This document shows positions 8,575 through 17,370 of a stretch of 40,579 nucleotides of DNA, piece after piece. A program made the position numbers and the translations under genes. The notes beneath the pieces are model-generated. The model ran no database searches. It was not told the DNA's origin and saw only the letters and a program-made list of their open reading frames with translations. Within the stretch, counting starts at the first letter, position 1. Each line of letters starts with the position of its first letter. Origin of the DNA: Candidatus Methylomirabilis sp. (GTDB lineage Bacteria; Oederibacteriota; PGYV01; DYJU01); NCBI GenBank assembly GCA_020722985.1, contig DYJU01000012.1, positions 1-40,579 on the forward strand. The letters are read 5' to 3'.

Positions 8575-8681
8575 ATATCATTTATTTCTAATTAACTTAA
8601 TTATAAAATTTATATTTTCTTTTTAAAAATAAGGGTTTTTTATGTTTTTTAATGTTGCACAATTTAAGCAATTCTTTAAAA

Positions 8682-8710
8682 TTGACATTTTTCCCCTATT
8701 ATGCAATAAT
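8682..8710 (+). promoter_or_regulatory. pheT: Sigma-70 promoter of pheT
   Basis: TTGACA (8682-8687), 17 bases, then AATAAT (8705-8710) with an extended TG at 8702-8703. It lies about 40 bases before the GTG start. The gap 8517-8747 is otherwise occupied by the divergent kelch promoter. No T-box leader or terminator hairpin is seen between promoter and gene. Confidence 0.75.
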
Positions 8711-8747
8711 AAAATTAATTAAAAGTATTATTTAAAAGGAGTAGACA

Positions 8748-11159
8748 GTGAAGATTAATTTAAATTTTATAAAAAAATACATAAATATTAATTTAAATAT
8801 TAATGAACTAATAAACAAAATGAATATGCATGGTTTACCAATTGATGAAGTAATAGAAAAAAAATTAAATTTTTCAAATGTTTATATTGCAAAAATTCTT
8901 GATATTCAAAAACATCCTAATGCTGATAAACTTAGTTTATGTAGAGTAACCGATGGTGAAAAAAATTATTCTATTGTATGTGGCGCCAAAAATATAAAAG
9001 TAAATGATATTGTTCCTCTTGCTCTAGATGGTGCGCAATTGCCAGATAATATCACTATAAAAAAAACAGTTATTCGTGGAATAGAGTCCGAAGGAATGTT
9101 ATGTTCTGCAAAAGAACTTGGGTTAAATGAGGACCATTCTGGCATTTTAATACTTGATCCTGAAAAAAATAAAATTGGTTCTCCATTTATTCCTTTTAAC
9201 CATGATGTCCTATTTAATATTGATATAACCCCAAATAGATCTGATTTACTCTGTGCTACAGGCATCGCAAGGTTGCTTTCAAGTATTTTAAATAAAAAAT
9301 TTGATTATCCTGATTGCCAGATAAATAAAAATTTCATTGATAAAAAATTTGATATCTATGAAAAATTAAATGTAAAAGTATTAGATTCAAAAAAATGTCT
9401 AAGATATGCTGTCCGAATGATAAAAGGGGTTAAAGTTAAAGAATCTCCCGACTGGCTTAAAGAAACACTTTTATCCTGCGGCATAAGACCCATTAATAAT
9501 ATTGTTGATATAACTAATTTTGTTATGCTTGAATTAAACCAGCCTTTACATGCATTTGATTATAATAAACTTGTAGATAATACTATAATAGTAAGATGCG
9601 CAAAGGATAAAGAAAGAATAATTGCATTAAATGGGAAAAAATATGAACTTACAGGCGATGATCTTGTAATTGCTGATGCAAAACAACCAGTAGCAATTGC
9701 AGGCGTTATGGGTGGAGAATATTTCTCAATTGATAATTCAACAACTGATATTGTTTTAGAATCTGCCTGTTTCCATTATTCAAGCATAAGAAAAACAACA
9801 CACCGCCATCTCATATCATCCGATTCATCTCAAAGATTTGAGAAAGGTATTGATATAGAAAATGTAACTAATGCTATTAACAGGGCTGTTAATTTAATTA
9901 TTCAGATTGCTGGCGGTAGAACTTCAAAAAATATCATAGATATTTATCCCAATAAAGTTAAGACTCAAAAAATTAAGGTTAGATTTGAAAGAGTCAATAA
10001 AATATTAGGAACAAATTTAAGTAATAAAAAAATAATTAAACTTATAAAACAATTGCATTTTAAAATATCAAATTTAACAAAAAAATTATTTTATGTAACA
10101 ATTCCAACTTATAGAAACGATATAAAGGAAGAAATTGATATTATTGAAGATATTGCCCAAATTTATGGATATGATAAAATTTCTTTAACTTTACCGAATT
10201 CTAATCTGACAATAGGCGCAGAAATAGAAACAGAAAAGTTTAACAAAACAATCGCTAATATTTTATTAAATTATGGCTTTTATGAAGTTAAAAATTATAG
10301 TTTTCTTAATAATACTTTGAATAAAAATTTATTAAAAAATAAAAATTTAAATTATGATATTGCAGTAAAATTAAATAACCCATTTAATGAAGAAGAAACT
10401 CACTTGAAAACTATACTTATTCCAGATCTTATTAAGAACTATATTCATAATCATAACAATGGCAACAGAAATATTCATTTATTTGAAATTGCAAATGTTT
10501 ATTCTGTTATAGAGAACAGTTTTAAACAAACACCTTACCTTGGCGTTATTTCAGGCGGTTATATAATTGACCTATCTTTTAATCATAACCAATTTTCATC
10601 TGATATTTATTATTTAAAATCTATAATAAATGATATTTCCAAATATTTAAAAAATGATAAAAATATAGAATACAGAGATATTACTTTTGATAATAACTTT
10701 TTTGATTTTTGTTCCAGTATAGTTTTAAATGGTGAAAATATAGGAAGTTTAGGTCAAATACGTAAAGATATAGTGTATGATAATAAAATCAAAAATAGTA
10801 TTTTTTATTTTGAATTAAATCTGGAAAAAATTTACAAATATTTCAATAAAAATTTCAAATATAAAAAATTCTCTCAATTCCCTTATATAAAACGTGATCT
10901 ATCAATAATTATCAAAAAAGACATTCCTTTTGATCTGGTTCATAAAATAATATCTGAATCCGGGAAGCCTTTTATCTCTAATATTTTGCTTTATGATCTT
11001 TATTATGGTGAACAGATACCGCCAGGTTATAAGAGTTTTACATTTAATATACATCTTCAGGCGTTGGATAAGACTTTATCCGAAACAGAAGCAAATGAAA
11101 TTATGAATAACATAATAAATAATTTAAAAAATAAAATATCTGCAGAGTTAAGGTCATAA
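8748..11159 (+). CDS. pheT: Phenylalanine-tRNA ligase beta subunit
   Basis: An 803-residue PheT, normal length. With PheS it forms the alpha2-beta2 enzyme that charges tRNA-Phe; the beta subunit carries tRNA-binding and editing domains. The start is GTG, seven bases after AAAGGAG. The N-terminus MKINLNFIKKYININ matches the family. An EMAP-like tRNA-binding domain covers residues about 42-150 (KHPNADKLSLCRV). The B3/B4 editing region starts near 215 (NNIVDITNFVMLELNQPLHAFD), and B5 lies near 400-470 (EEIDIIEDIAQIYGYD). The C-terminal ferredoxin-like anticodon-binding domain is about 705-803 (FSQFPYIKRDLSIII). pheS, usually just upstream, is absent: the upstream neighbour is divergent and unrelated. 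Confidence 0.97.
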   Translation: MKINLNFIKKYININLNINELINKMNMHGLPIDEVIEKKLNFSNVYIAKILDIQKHPNADKLSLCRVTDGEKNYSIVCGAKNIKVNDIVPLALDGAQLPDNITIKKTVIRGIESEGMLCSAKELGLNEDHSGILILDPEKNKIGSPFIPFNHDVLFNIDITPNRSDLLCATGIARLLSSILNKKFDYPDCQINKNFIDKKFDIYEKLNVKVLDSKKCLRYAVRMIKGVKVKESPDWLKETLLSCGIRPINNIVDITNFVMLELNQPLHAFDYNKLVDNTIIVRCAKDKERIIALNGKKYELTGDDLVIADAKQPVAIAGVMGGEYFSIDNSTTDIVLESACFHYSSIRKTTHRHLISSDSSQRFEKGIDIENVTNAINRAVNLIIQIAGGRTSKNIIDIYPNKVKTQKIKVRFERVNKILGTNLSNKKIIKLIKQLHFKISNLTKKLFYVTIPTYRNDIKEEIDIIEDIAQIYGYDKISLTLPNSNLTIGAEIETEKFNKTIANILLNYGFYEVKNYSFLNNTLNKNLLKNKNLNYDIAVKLNNPFNEEETHLKTILIPDLIKNYIHNHNNGNRNIHLFEIANVYSVIENSFKQTPYLGVISGGYIIDLSFNHNQFSSDIYYLKSIINDISKYLKNDKNIEYRDITFDNNFFDFCSSIVLNGENIGSLGQIRKDIVYDNKIKNSIFYFELNLEKIYKYFNKNFKYKKFSQFPYIKRDLSIIIKKDIPFDLVHKIISESGKPFISNILLYDLYYGEQIPPGYKSFTFNIHLQALDKTLSETEANEIMNNIINNLKNKISAELRS

Positions 11160-11163
11160 AAAT

Positions 11164-11436
11164 ATGCCACTTGTTGCACTTGATATTTTAGAAAATAAAA
11201 TAAAGGAATTACTACTTGTTTTAAAACATTTAAAAGAAGAGAATAGTAAATTAAGAAAATTATTAGATGAAAATAATAAAAACAAGATTTCTCCGGAAAT
11301 ATTGATTGAATTTGAAAAATTAAAACAATCCATATCTAAATATAAAAATGAAAAAAATATCACTGTAACAAGACTGTCTTTAATCCTTGAAAAGATAAAT
11401 GATCTTATCAGAAAGGAAGATGAAAAAAATGGATAG
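11164..11436 (+). CDS. Small coiled-coil protein between pheT and zapA
   Basis: A 90-residue protein starting four bases after pheT. It is almost entirely heptad-patterned helix (ENKIKELLLVLKHLKEENSK, EKINDLIRKEDEKNG) with no membrane segment. Small coiled coils of ZapB-like shape are commonly found next to zapA, so a division-related role is plausible by context only. The 3' end overlaps the preferred zapA start by eight bases (ATGGATAG), suggesting translational coupling. Confidence 0.7.
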   Translation: MPLVALDILENKIKELLLVLKHLKEENSKLRKLLDENNKNKISPEILIEFEKLKQSISKYKNEKNITVTRLSLILEKINDLIRKEDEKNG

Positions 11437-11812
11437 ATCAATAATAACTGTAAATATCCTTGGCAGTGAATATACAATAAAAGGTGCTGGAAAACCAGAA
11501 TATATTATTTCTCTTGCCAACTATCTTAATAACAAAATGCTTGAAATACAGGAATCTCTTGGTTTAAAAGACGAGAAAAAAATTGCAATCCTTGCAGCTA
11601 TTAATATAACTGATGAATTATTTGAATTAAGAAAAAAGGTAAAAGAAAATTTGGTTTCAAAAGAACAATTACAAACTATAAGGAACAGAGTTGAAGGGAT
11701 GATAACATCAATTGATAAAGAATTACTCGATGCACAGAAAGACGAAGAACAAAATCAAAAAAATTCTGATAATCCAGCAGAAAATCCCTCTTCGGAACTA
11801 AACAAAGAATAA
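11429..11812 (+). CDS. zapA: Cell-division protein ZapA
   Basis: A 127-residue ZapA, which binds FtsZ filaments and stabilises the division ring. The family signature is at the N-terminus: ITVNILGSEYTIKGAGKPEY followed by ISLANYLNNKM. A helix-rich dimerisation segment and a disordered acidic tail follow (NPAENPSSELNKE). Two other in-frame starts exist (11399 and 11420). I chose the ATG at 11429 because AAAGGAAG lies nine bases upstream and because it gives the usual short lead before the first strand. It is last in the pheT operon, and no terminator hairpin is visible in 11813-11882. Confidence 0.88.
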   Translation: MDRSIITVNILGSEYTIKGAGKPEYIISLANYLNNKMLEIQESLGLKDEKKIAILAAINITDELFELRKKVKENLVSKEQLQTIRNRVEGMITSIDKELLDAQKDEEQNQKNSDNPAENPSSELNKE

Positions 11813-11882
11813 TCTCATTTTTTTCTGTTAAAGTTAGAATAAGTTTTACTTTTTCCATATATGAATTATTTATCATTAGTTT

Positions 11883-12170
11883 TTAAATTATTTTTTTTGC
11901 TCTATTATTGGATTTATATATATATACTAATACTTCCGCAATAAGTTTGTATAGTTCAGGTGGTATCTCCTGCCCCAAATCAAGTTTTGATAATATTTCA
12001 ATTAGATCTGTATCTTCATAAACAGGTATATCATTTTTTCTAGCAAGTTCAATTATTTTTTCAGCAAGAACGCCTTTACCTTTAGCAACAATTTTAGGTG
12101 CGTTATCTAAATCTTTATCATAATGTAAAGCAACTGCTTTCGGTTTGTTTTTAGGTAATTTTTTTTCCAT
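11883..12170 (-). CDS. flhX: FlhB C-terminal-domain paralog (FlhX/YlqH type)
   Basis: A 95-residue protein corresponding only to the cytoplasmic domain of FlhB downstream of its autocleavage site. KAVALHYDKDLDNAPKIVAK and EIPPELYKLIAEVLVYIY closely match the same region of the full-length FlhB in this window. The export-gate membrane domain and the NP(T/Q)H cleavage motif are absent. In known cases such proteins can partly stand in for the cleaved FlhB fragment in export-specificity control. It follows the second FliK-like gene by 19 bases, the same arrangement as ylqG-ylqH in Bacillus. AAGGAA precedes the ATG. Confidence 0.9.
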   Translation of the reverse strand: MEKKLPKNKPKAVALHYDKDLDNAPKIVAKGKGVLAEKIIELARKNDIPVYEDTDLIEILSKLDLGQEIPPELYKLIAEVLVYIYKSNNRAKKII

Positions 12171-12189
12171 TTTATCATTCCTTAATTGT

Positions 12190-14742
12190 TTAAGCTTTTA
12201 AATCTATCCTGCCAATATTAATATAACCATCGCCTAATTCTTCTGATTGCTTATCAAGATCGTTTTCAACTATAATTGCAAAATTTTTTATTTTGTAATT
12301 CATTTCATCAACGCTGTGTAAAAATTCTTCTTTATTTTTGTTTAAAATTTGTTTTACCTTTTCATTTTCCGTCCGAACTATACATTCAATATCGTTCTTA
12401 TGAATAAACATTGAAACTTTTACATTACCGAGATTTGATGTATTCAGTAAAAATACTATATTCAAAGGCTCCGTTGAATCTATTTCCCGTTTTAAACTAC
12501 CTTTTTTATACCATACCTGTATTTCACCATTAAAAAATTTGTTGTTTATAAATACTGGCAATTGAGTATATAACATGTCAAACGCTAATGGCTTTTGATT
12601 AATAAATTGTAAAGCATTTAAATTTGTTAATAAATCATCTATCCCTCTTTTTAAATTATTTATTATTTCTTTATGTTCTATATTGTATTTATTAATGTCT
12701 ATCTTATTAATTAAATCTCCCAATTTTAATAATTTACTCTTTAAATTATCCTTTAATTCATTAGTTAAAGTTTTCGTATTATTTATTGTATTATTTTCAT
12801 TTTTCAAAATATTTAAAGATTTATCTTTTAAAGTATTGGTTACTGTTATATTTGGGGGATTCATAGCATCTGTATTATTGGTCAAATTATTTATATTTGC
12901 AGTATTTTGTTTTAAATCTGGTTGAAGTAAATTTTTTATTTTTGCTTCTAAATTTATACCGCTTTTTTGAATAAAATTAAATATCTGTTTTTTTATATCA
13001 TTTTGATTTAAAATATTTTCATCAGTTGATATAGCTATTTTATTAAAAATATTTTTAATATCATTTAAATTTTTAAATAAATTATTAATTTCTGAATTAT
13101 TTTTTTCTGAAATAAAATTTTTTTCAAATTTATCAACATTTATTAAAAAATATTCAATATTCTGATTTAATTTCATTCCATTCTGAAAATATTTTTGCAT
13201 TATATCAATAAAATTATTATTTTCCATTAGTAAATTTCTGGATTTTAAAAAAACGATTGATTCTATGGTAGATTCAATATCAATAAAATTTAAGATATTA
13301 TTTTGATTATTCGCATTAAAAATTTTATCATCTTTCAAAATATTCAATTCGGATAACTTATTTACTAATGTTTTTAAATTATTATGAATATCAAGCAATT
13401 CAACCGGCTTAAATTCGGATTTATCAATATCAAAATTAAAATTTTTAATATGTTCATTAATTGCAGTTAATTCATTTTTAAATTGTAAGATATTATTTTT
13501 ATTTGATGAATCTTTTATATAAAAGTTTAAATTTTTAAATAAATCATTTGATAATTTATTTAAAATTAGTACAAAATTTAAGGCATCCTTTATACTTGTC
13601 TGAATATTGGTATGATTTGTAGAAAAAATATTTTGTTTTAAATTAAAAAAATTATTTTTTAACTCATTAACTATTTTAACTCCATTATCATTTAATATGT
13701 TAAATAGTTCAGCCTGATTTTCTTTTAAAATATTAACTGACTGTTGATTATCTTTTTGTGTTATTAAAATATTTCTTATATTATTTAAAAATTGCATCAT
13801 ATCCTGACTTATCTTTTTATTTATTGATACTTGATTTGTAAAATTATTTGATATATTTTTTATAGTGTTAAAAAAATTATCAATGGATATCTTTATTGTA
13901 TTGTCACTGGTTTGAATATTAACTTTAATATTTTTAAAATTATTAAAAGAATTAATAATATTGTTAATATTATCTTTTTCTGAACTTTTAAATTCAAATA
14001 TCAAAGAATCATTATCTATTAAAAATTTAATATCTGGGATACCTTCGCTTATAATTTTACTTATATTTAAAAAATTAAAAAGACGTGTTGTTGTATCTTT
14101 AAAATTTGTATATACAATGTTTACGTTTTTGGGAGAAATTAATGTATCTACCTCTTTTAAAAATTTTATAACATTATCTGAAATTATATTTTTTGCTAAA
14201 TCCTGATTGGTAATATTTAATGCCCTTATATCTATTCCTTTTTTGGTAAAATAATTAATTAATTTATCTGATACTTCAAAAATATTTTCTTTGTTTACTG
14301 GTAATCCATAATTAATAAGTTTTTGTGCAATATATAAATTCTGTTCATTAATAGGAATATTATTTGATTTTAAAATATTAATATAATTTTCTGTTTTTAA
14401 TAATAAAGCGTTATTTGCATTTTCTAATTTTGCAAATGTAATTTCATCTGGATTCAACAAATCTGTCATTTCATTTAATATCTTCATCTGAATTTTATCA
14501 TTTATCTGGGTTACAACAACATTGATAATATCGCCTTTTGACATATTAAAATTTTCCGGGACTTGAGAAATTATATTAAATCCTTTAAAATTTATTATGG
14601 CTTTGCCTTCATTAGAAAAAAGTTCAATAATACGTCCCTTTAATACATCTCCATTTTTTACAGACGAAAAAAAATCCTGAACTTTTTTATCAGTTGATAA
14701 TAACAGTTCTAAAATATTACCATTTATTCCCTGTATAACCAT
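12190..14742 (-). CDS. Second FliK-like flagellar hook-length/export-switch protein
   Basis: An 850-residue Asn/Ile/Lys-rich protein. The N-terminus (about 1-85) looks like a small beta domain (DVLKGRIIELFSNEGKAIIN). A long helical low-complexity middle follows. The last 150 residues match the FliK C-terminal (Flg_hook) pattern: LNTSNLGNVKVSMFIHKNDI, then a helical segment ending in YKIKNFAIIV. FliK proteins are usually about 400 residues, so this one is large. It is encoded with FlhX, just as FliK acts on FlhB, and has its own sigma-28 type promoter. A role in late substrate control is inference. AAGGATA precedes the ATG. Confidence 0.75.
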   Translation of the reverse strand: MVIQGINGNILELLLSTDKKVQDFFSSVKNGDVLKGRIIELFSNEGKAIINFKGFNIISQVPENFNMSKGDIINVVVTQINDKIQMKILNEMTDLLNPDEITFAKLENANNALLLKTENYINILKSNNIPINEQNLYIAQKLINYGLPVNKENIFEVSDKLINYFTKKGIDIRALNITNQDLAKNIISDNVIKFLKEVDTLISPKNVNIVYTNFKDTTTRLFNFLNISKIISEGIPDIKFLIDNDSLIFEFKSSEKDNINNIINSFNNFKNIKVNIQTSDNTIKISIDNFFNTIKNISNNFTNQVSINKKISQDMMQFLNNIRNILITQKDNQQSVNILKENQAELFNILNDNGVKIVNELKNNFFNLKQNIFSTNHTNIQTSIKDALNFVLILNKLSNDLFKNLNFYIKDSSNKNNILQFKNELTAINEHIKNFNFDIDKSEFKPVELLDIHNNLKTLVNKLSELNILKDDKIFNANNQNNILNFIDIESTIESIVFLKSRNLLMENNNFIDIMQKYFQNGMKLNQNIEYFLINVDKFEKNFISEKNNSEINNLFKNLNDIKNIFNKIAISTDENILNQNDIKKQIFNFIQKSGINLEAKIKNLLQPDLKQNTANINNLTNNTDAMNPPNITVTNTLKDKSLNILKNENNTINNTKTLTNELKDNLKSKLLKLGDLINKIDINKYNIEHKEIINNLKRGIDDLLTNLNALQFINQKPLAFDMLYTQLPVFINNKFFNGEIQVWYKKGSLKREIDSTEPLNIVFLLNTSNLGNVKVSMFIHKNDIECIVRTENEKVKQILNKNKEEFLHSVDEMNYKIKNFAIIVENDLDKQSEELGDGYINIGRIDLKA

Positions 14743-14770
14743 AAAAATATCCTTTTTTTATTTAATTATT

Positions 14771-14797
14771 ATATCGGATGCAATATAAAAAACTTTA
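14771..14797 (-). promoter_or_regulatory. Sigma-28 (FliA/SigD) promoter of the fliK-like/flhX operon
   Basis: On the minus strand TAAAGTTT (14790-14797) matches the sigma-28 -35 box exactly. After 11 bases comes TCCGATAT (14771-14778), against GCCGATA(A/T). It equals the SigD rule TAAA-N15-GCCGATAT with one mismatch. It lies about 28 bases before the ATG at 14742, inside the 65-base gap after the DUF6115-like gene. Confidence 0.75.
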
Positions 14798-14807
14798 ATA
14801 AAGAAAT

Positions 14808-15365
14808 TTATTTTTGCTGTTTAAGATTTTTAATCAATTCTATTTCGCCTTTTGATAAACCAGTAATCTTTGATATTTCTGACACCGATAATCCGTTTTC
14901 TAGAAGATTTTTTATATTTTCATATTTATCTTTTTCATTTATTTTTTCGTTTTCTTTCTCATTAATCATAAATTTGGATACTTTAATTTTTTCAATTTTT
15001 TTTGTATCTTTCTTTATTTTATTATCGTTAACAAGAGAAGTATTTTCAACAATAGCGTTTACTTTGTTTTCATTTTGTTTCATCAAATTAACACGTTCAA
15101 TAAGGTATTTTATCTCACTTATTTTTATATCTGCTTCTTTAATTGATTTCTTAATCTGTTCATTTTTTTCATCAATTTTTTTTAAAATTTCATCAGAAAA
15201 ATTTTTAAATTCTTCTATCATCAATTTTAAGTTTTGTTGAAACTCCAATAATTCAATACCCTTCATATCTTCATTTACAATATTATCTTCTTTTTTATTT
15301 TTTTTTAAAATTAAAAATAATACTATAATAATCAATAAAATATTTATTATCAGAATAATATTCAT
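14808..15365 (-). CDS. Membrane-anchored coiled-coil protein with C-terminal HTH (DUF6115-like)
   Basis: A 185-residue protein. Residues 2-21 are a single transmembrane helix (NIILIINILLIIIVLFLIL). A Lys/Glu coiled coil occupies about 40-95, then a charged linker. The C-terminus, ENGLSVSEISKITGLSKGEI, is a helix-turn-helix-like motif typical of DUF6115 proteins found beside flagellar sigma-factor genes in Firmicutes. It may be analogous to SwrB, a membrane protein that promotes flagellar assembly in Bacillus; this is inference. It starts two bases after the preceding gene's stop with no clear ribosome binding site, so translation is probably coupled. Confidence 0.7.
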   Translation of the reverse strand: MNIILIINILLIIIVLFLILKKNKKEDNIVNEDMKGIELLEFQQNLKLMIEEFKNFSDEILKKIDEKNEQIKKSIKEADIKISEIKYLIERVNLMKQNENKVNAIVENTSLVNDNKIKKDTKKIEKIKVSKFMINEKENEKINEKDKYENIKNLLENGLSVSEISKITGLSKGEIELIKNLKQQK

Positions 15366-15367
15366 AA

Positions 15368-15685
15368 TCAGATCAAAATATCAATAATATTACTAGATTG
15401 TAATTTTTTCACTTTTATATCCTTTTCTTTCTTTTCAGTTAAGAATTCTTTTTTTTCAAAATTTTCTTTTTTCCATTGCCTTAGATGTTCTTCTCTATCT
15501 TCCACAGATTTTATTTCACGTTCTTGAGCGGTTTCCTGAATTTGTGTTCTTTTTACTTCAACATCGCTATTTAATCTAATTGCCATATGAGTTTGGGCAA
15601 CATGGGTTTGAAATTGTTGCATTTCCTGATAACGTGTTGCATAATTAGCAGCATTTATTATAACCTGAATATCATGCATACGCAC
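15368..15685 (-). CDS. Small charged protein of the fliA-fapA operon, unknown function
   Basis: A 105-residue soluble protein with no signal peptide, which I do not recognise. The N-terminal third is Gln-rich and helical (YQEMQQFQTHVAQTHMAIRL). The rest alternates Glu and Lys and is probably a long helix. Similar-looking short proteins sit at this position in other flagellar clusters, but no function is known to me. GTG at 15685 has the better distance from GGTG upstream. An ATG six bases further (15679, MHDIQV) is the alternative start. It lies 20 bases after fapA. Confidence 0.6.
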   Translation of the reverse strand: MRMHDIQVIINAANYATRYQEMQQFQTHVAQTHMAIRLNSDVEVKRTQIQETAQEREIKSVEDREEHLRQWKKENFEKKEFLTEKKEKDIKVKKLQSSNIIDILI

Positions 15686-15705
15686 TTTTTAATTCACCGC
15701 CATTA

Positions 15706-17358
15706 TTACCCCGAATATGGCAATACTTGTATTTCCCCGTTTTTTTCTACAAATGTGCAATATTTCAATTCATCGGTAATAGTTCTGCTTGCTTTATTTA
15801 TTGTTACTTTTACTCCTGTATATACCATCCCAAGACAATTTACTTTACCACGCTTTGTCGTTTGTATTTCTTTTGCTTTTGCATCCAATTTACTCTTTAC
15901 TTCTTCCCATTTTTTCTGGTCTGTCATTAATTTAAATTGAGTTCGTGTTAATTTAGCCAGTAAATCTCTTTTATCTGGTGGTAATTGCCCTCCTGATTTT
16001 TGCTGTAAATCCTTTAGAAATAAAATGCCTTTCTTAGTTTTATCCAGCTGATCTTCTATATTTTTTAATTCTGTAGTTGCCTTTTGCATTTCTTCTCTCA
16101 TCTTCGGGGTTTCACCAATTGATATTTCTGTTGGTGTTGCCATTTTAGCGCCTATTTCTTTTGCAGATACTTCATAAGCTGCTGCTATTGTTCCACCTAC
16201 CATTAGTCCTTTTGCCCCCATAACAATAATCTTTCCACCTGATATAAGTGTAGAATGCATTGCTGCTTCATTAACTATTATATTTTTTTCTGTTTCCACA
16301 TATGCATTCCTTATATATTTAGTTGTTATATCATCCTGTGCAATTACCCTTGCTTTTTTTCCAACTATACCACCTTTTGCGGTAACCTTTCCACCAGCAA
16401 TAATTTCTGTACCATCAGCCACTTCATCAATAATTACATCCTCTCCTGCTTTTATTTTAAATTCTCCAACATTGCCATGAATAATTACAGAACCTACAAA
16501 ATCAATGTTCCCGATAGAAAGATCAACATCACCATTGATTTCATATATAGCAAGAACTTCTAATTTATTGTTCTTAAAAATAACCTGCCCATCGTTTTCA
16601 GCAACATATACATCAGGATCATCAGCAGAAGCAACTACTCCTTTCCCAATAATAAATTTTACATCTTTACCAGGTTCTGCCTTAATTTCTTTCCCTGTTA
16701 CAGTTCTTCCATTGATCCCATTTGTTGGCGGAACTTTCTTTGCCAGAACCTGACCTTTTTTAACATTTAAAATACTTTTTACATTTCTATAATCAACTTG
16801 ATCTTTTTCTTGGGTTTCTGCTGGAGATTGTTCTTCTTTACTTTGTTCGGATTCAAATAATAATTCTAATTTTGCATCTGACCCGTTTTGAACGAATTGC
16901 CCTTCTGCAACAACATCTTCTATTGCTTCTAAAAATATTGTAGGATCATCTTTCGCCTTCAACCCTTTTTCTACAAGTTTTCTTATCACATCATCCTTGA
17001 TACCAAATACAATACCATGTTCAATAAGCGATGCTTTAGCAATTTCCTCTGTTATTTCTTTACCACCACCCTGTGGCGGAACAATTGTCATTTCAGCAAA
17101 CATCTCATCAGAAGATATTTTTACAAAAATTTGCCCATCTTTAACTTCAATTTTTTCTTTTGTTATTAAAATAGGCTTACCCGTGGATTCCTTAACCGCT
17201 CTTTGCACAGATTCTATATTTATGTCCTGAATATTCAAGCGTTTTATTTCTTCCATCACTTTATCTAATTCAACTGCTTTCCCTTTACCTTTGGGCGGAT
17301 AAACCGTTAAATATGTTCCGCCATCAGATTCTGTTGTTATTGTTGAATATCCATCCAT
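15706..17358 (-). CDS. fapA: FapA-family (DUF342) protein
   Basis: A 550-residue DUF342/FapA protein, a family tied to flagellar assembly and cell polarity. The N-terminal part (about 1-170) carries repeated small domains. The central part has the family's Gly-rich right-handed beta-helix repeats (VKKGQVLAKKVPPTNGINGR, AGEDVIIDEVADGTEIIAGG, SGGKIIVMGAKGLMVGGTIA). A coiled coil lies near 415-490 (MREEMQKATTELKNIEDQLD), and a closing beta domain contains MVYTGVKVTINKA. It begins 12 bases after fliA, with a GGAGG-like site before the ATG. The biochemical role remains unclear even in known members. Confidence 0.9.
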   Translation of the reverse strand: MDGYSTITTESDGGTYLTVYPPKGKGKAVELDKVMEEIKRLNIQDINIESVQRAVKESTGKPILITKEKIEVKDGQIFVKISSDEMFAEMTIVPPQGGGKEITEEIAKASLIEHGIVFGIKDDVIRKLVEKGLKAKDDPTIFLEAIEDVVAEGQFVQNGSDAKLELLFESEQSKEEQSPAETQEKDQVDYRNVKSILNVKKGQVLAKKVPPTNGINGRTVTGKEIKAEPGKDVKFIIGKGVVASADDPDVYVAENDGQVIFKNNKLEVLAIYEINGDVDLSIGNIDFVGSVIIHGNVGEFKIKAGEDVIIDEVADGTEIIAGGKVTAKGGIVGKKARVIAQDDITTKYIRNAYVETEKNIIVNEAAMHSTLISGGKIIVMGAKGLMVGGTIAAAYEVSAKEIGAKMATPTEISIGETPKMREEMQKATTELKNIEDQLDKTKKGILFLKDLQQKSGGQLPPDKRDLLAKLTRTQFKLMTDQKKWEEVKSKLDAKAKEIQTTKRGKVNCLGMVYTGVKVTINKASRTITDELKYCTFVEKNGEIQVLPYSG

Positions 17359-17370
17359 AATTAATCCTCC

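Noticed and set aside
8517-8747. T-box leader for pheT
   Set aside because: The distance from the promoter to GTG is only about 40 bases. No specifier hairpin or TGGN motif with terminator is present.
11813-11882. Terminator between the convergent zapA and flhX genes
   Set aside because: T-rich sequence is present on both strands, but no stem of useful length.
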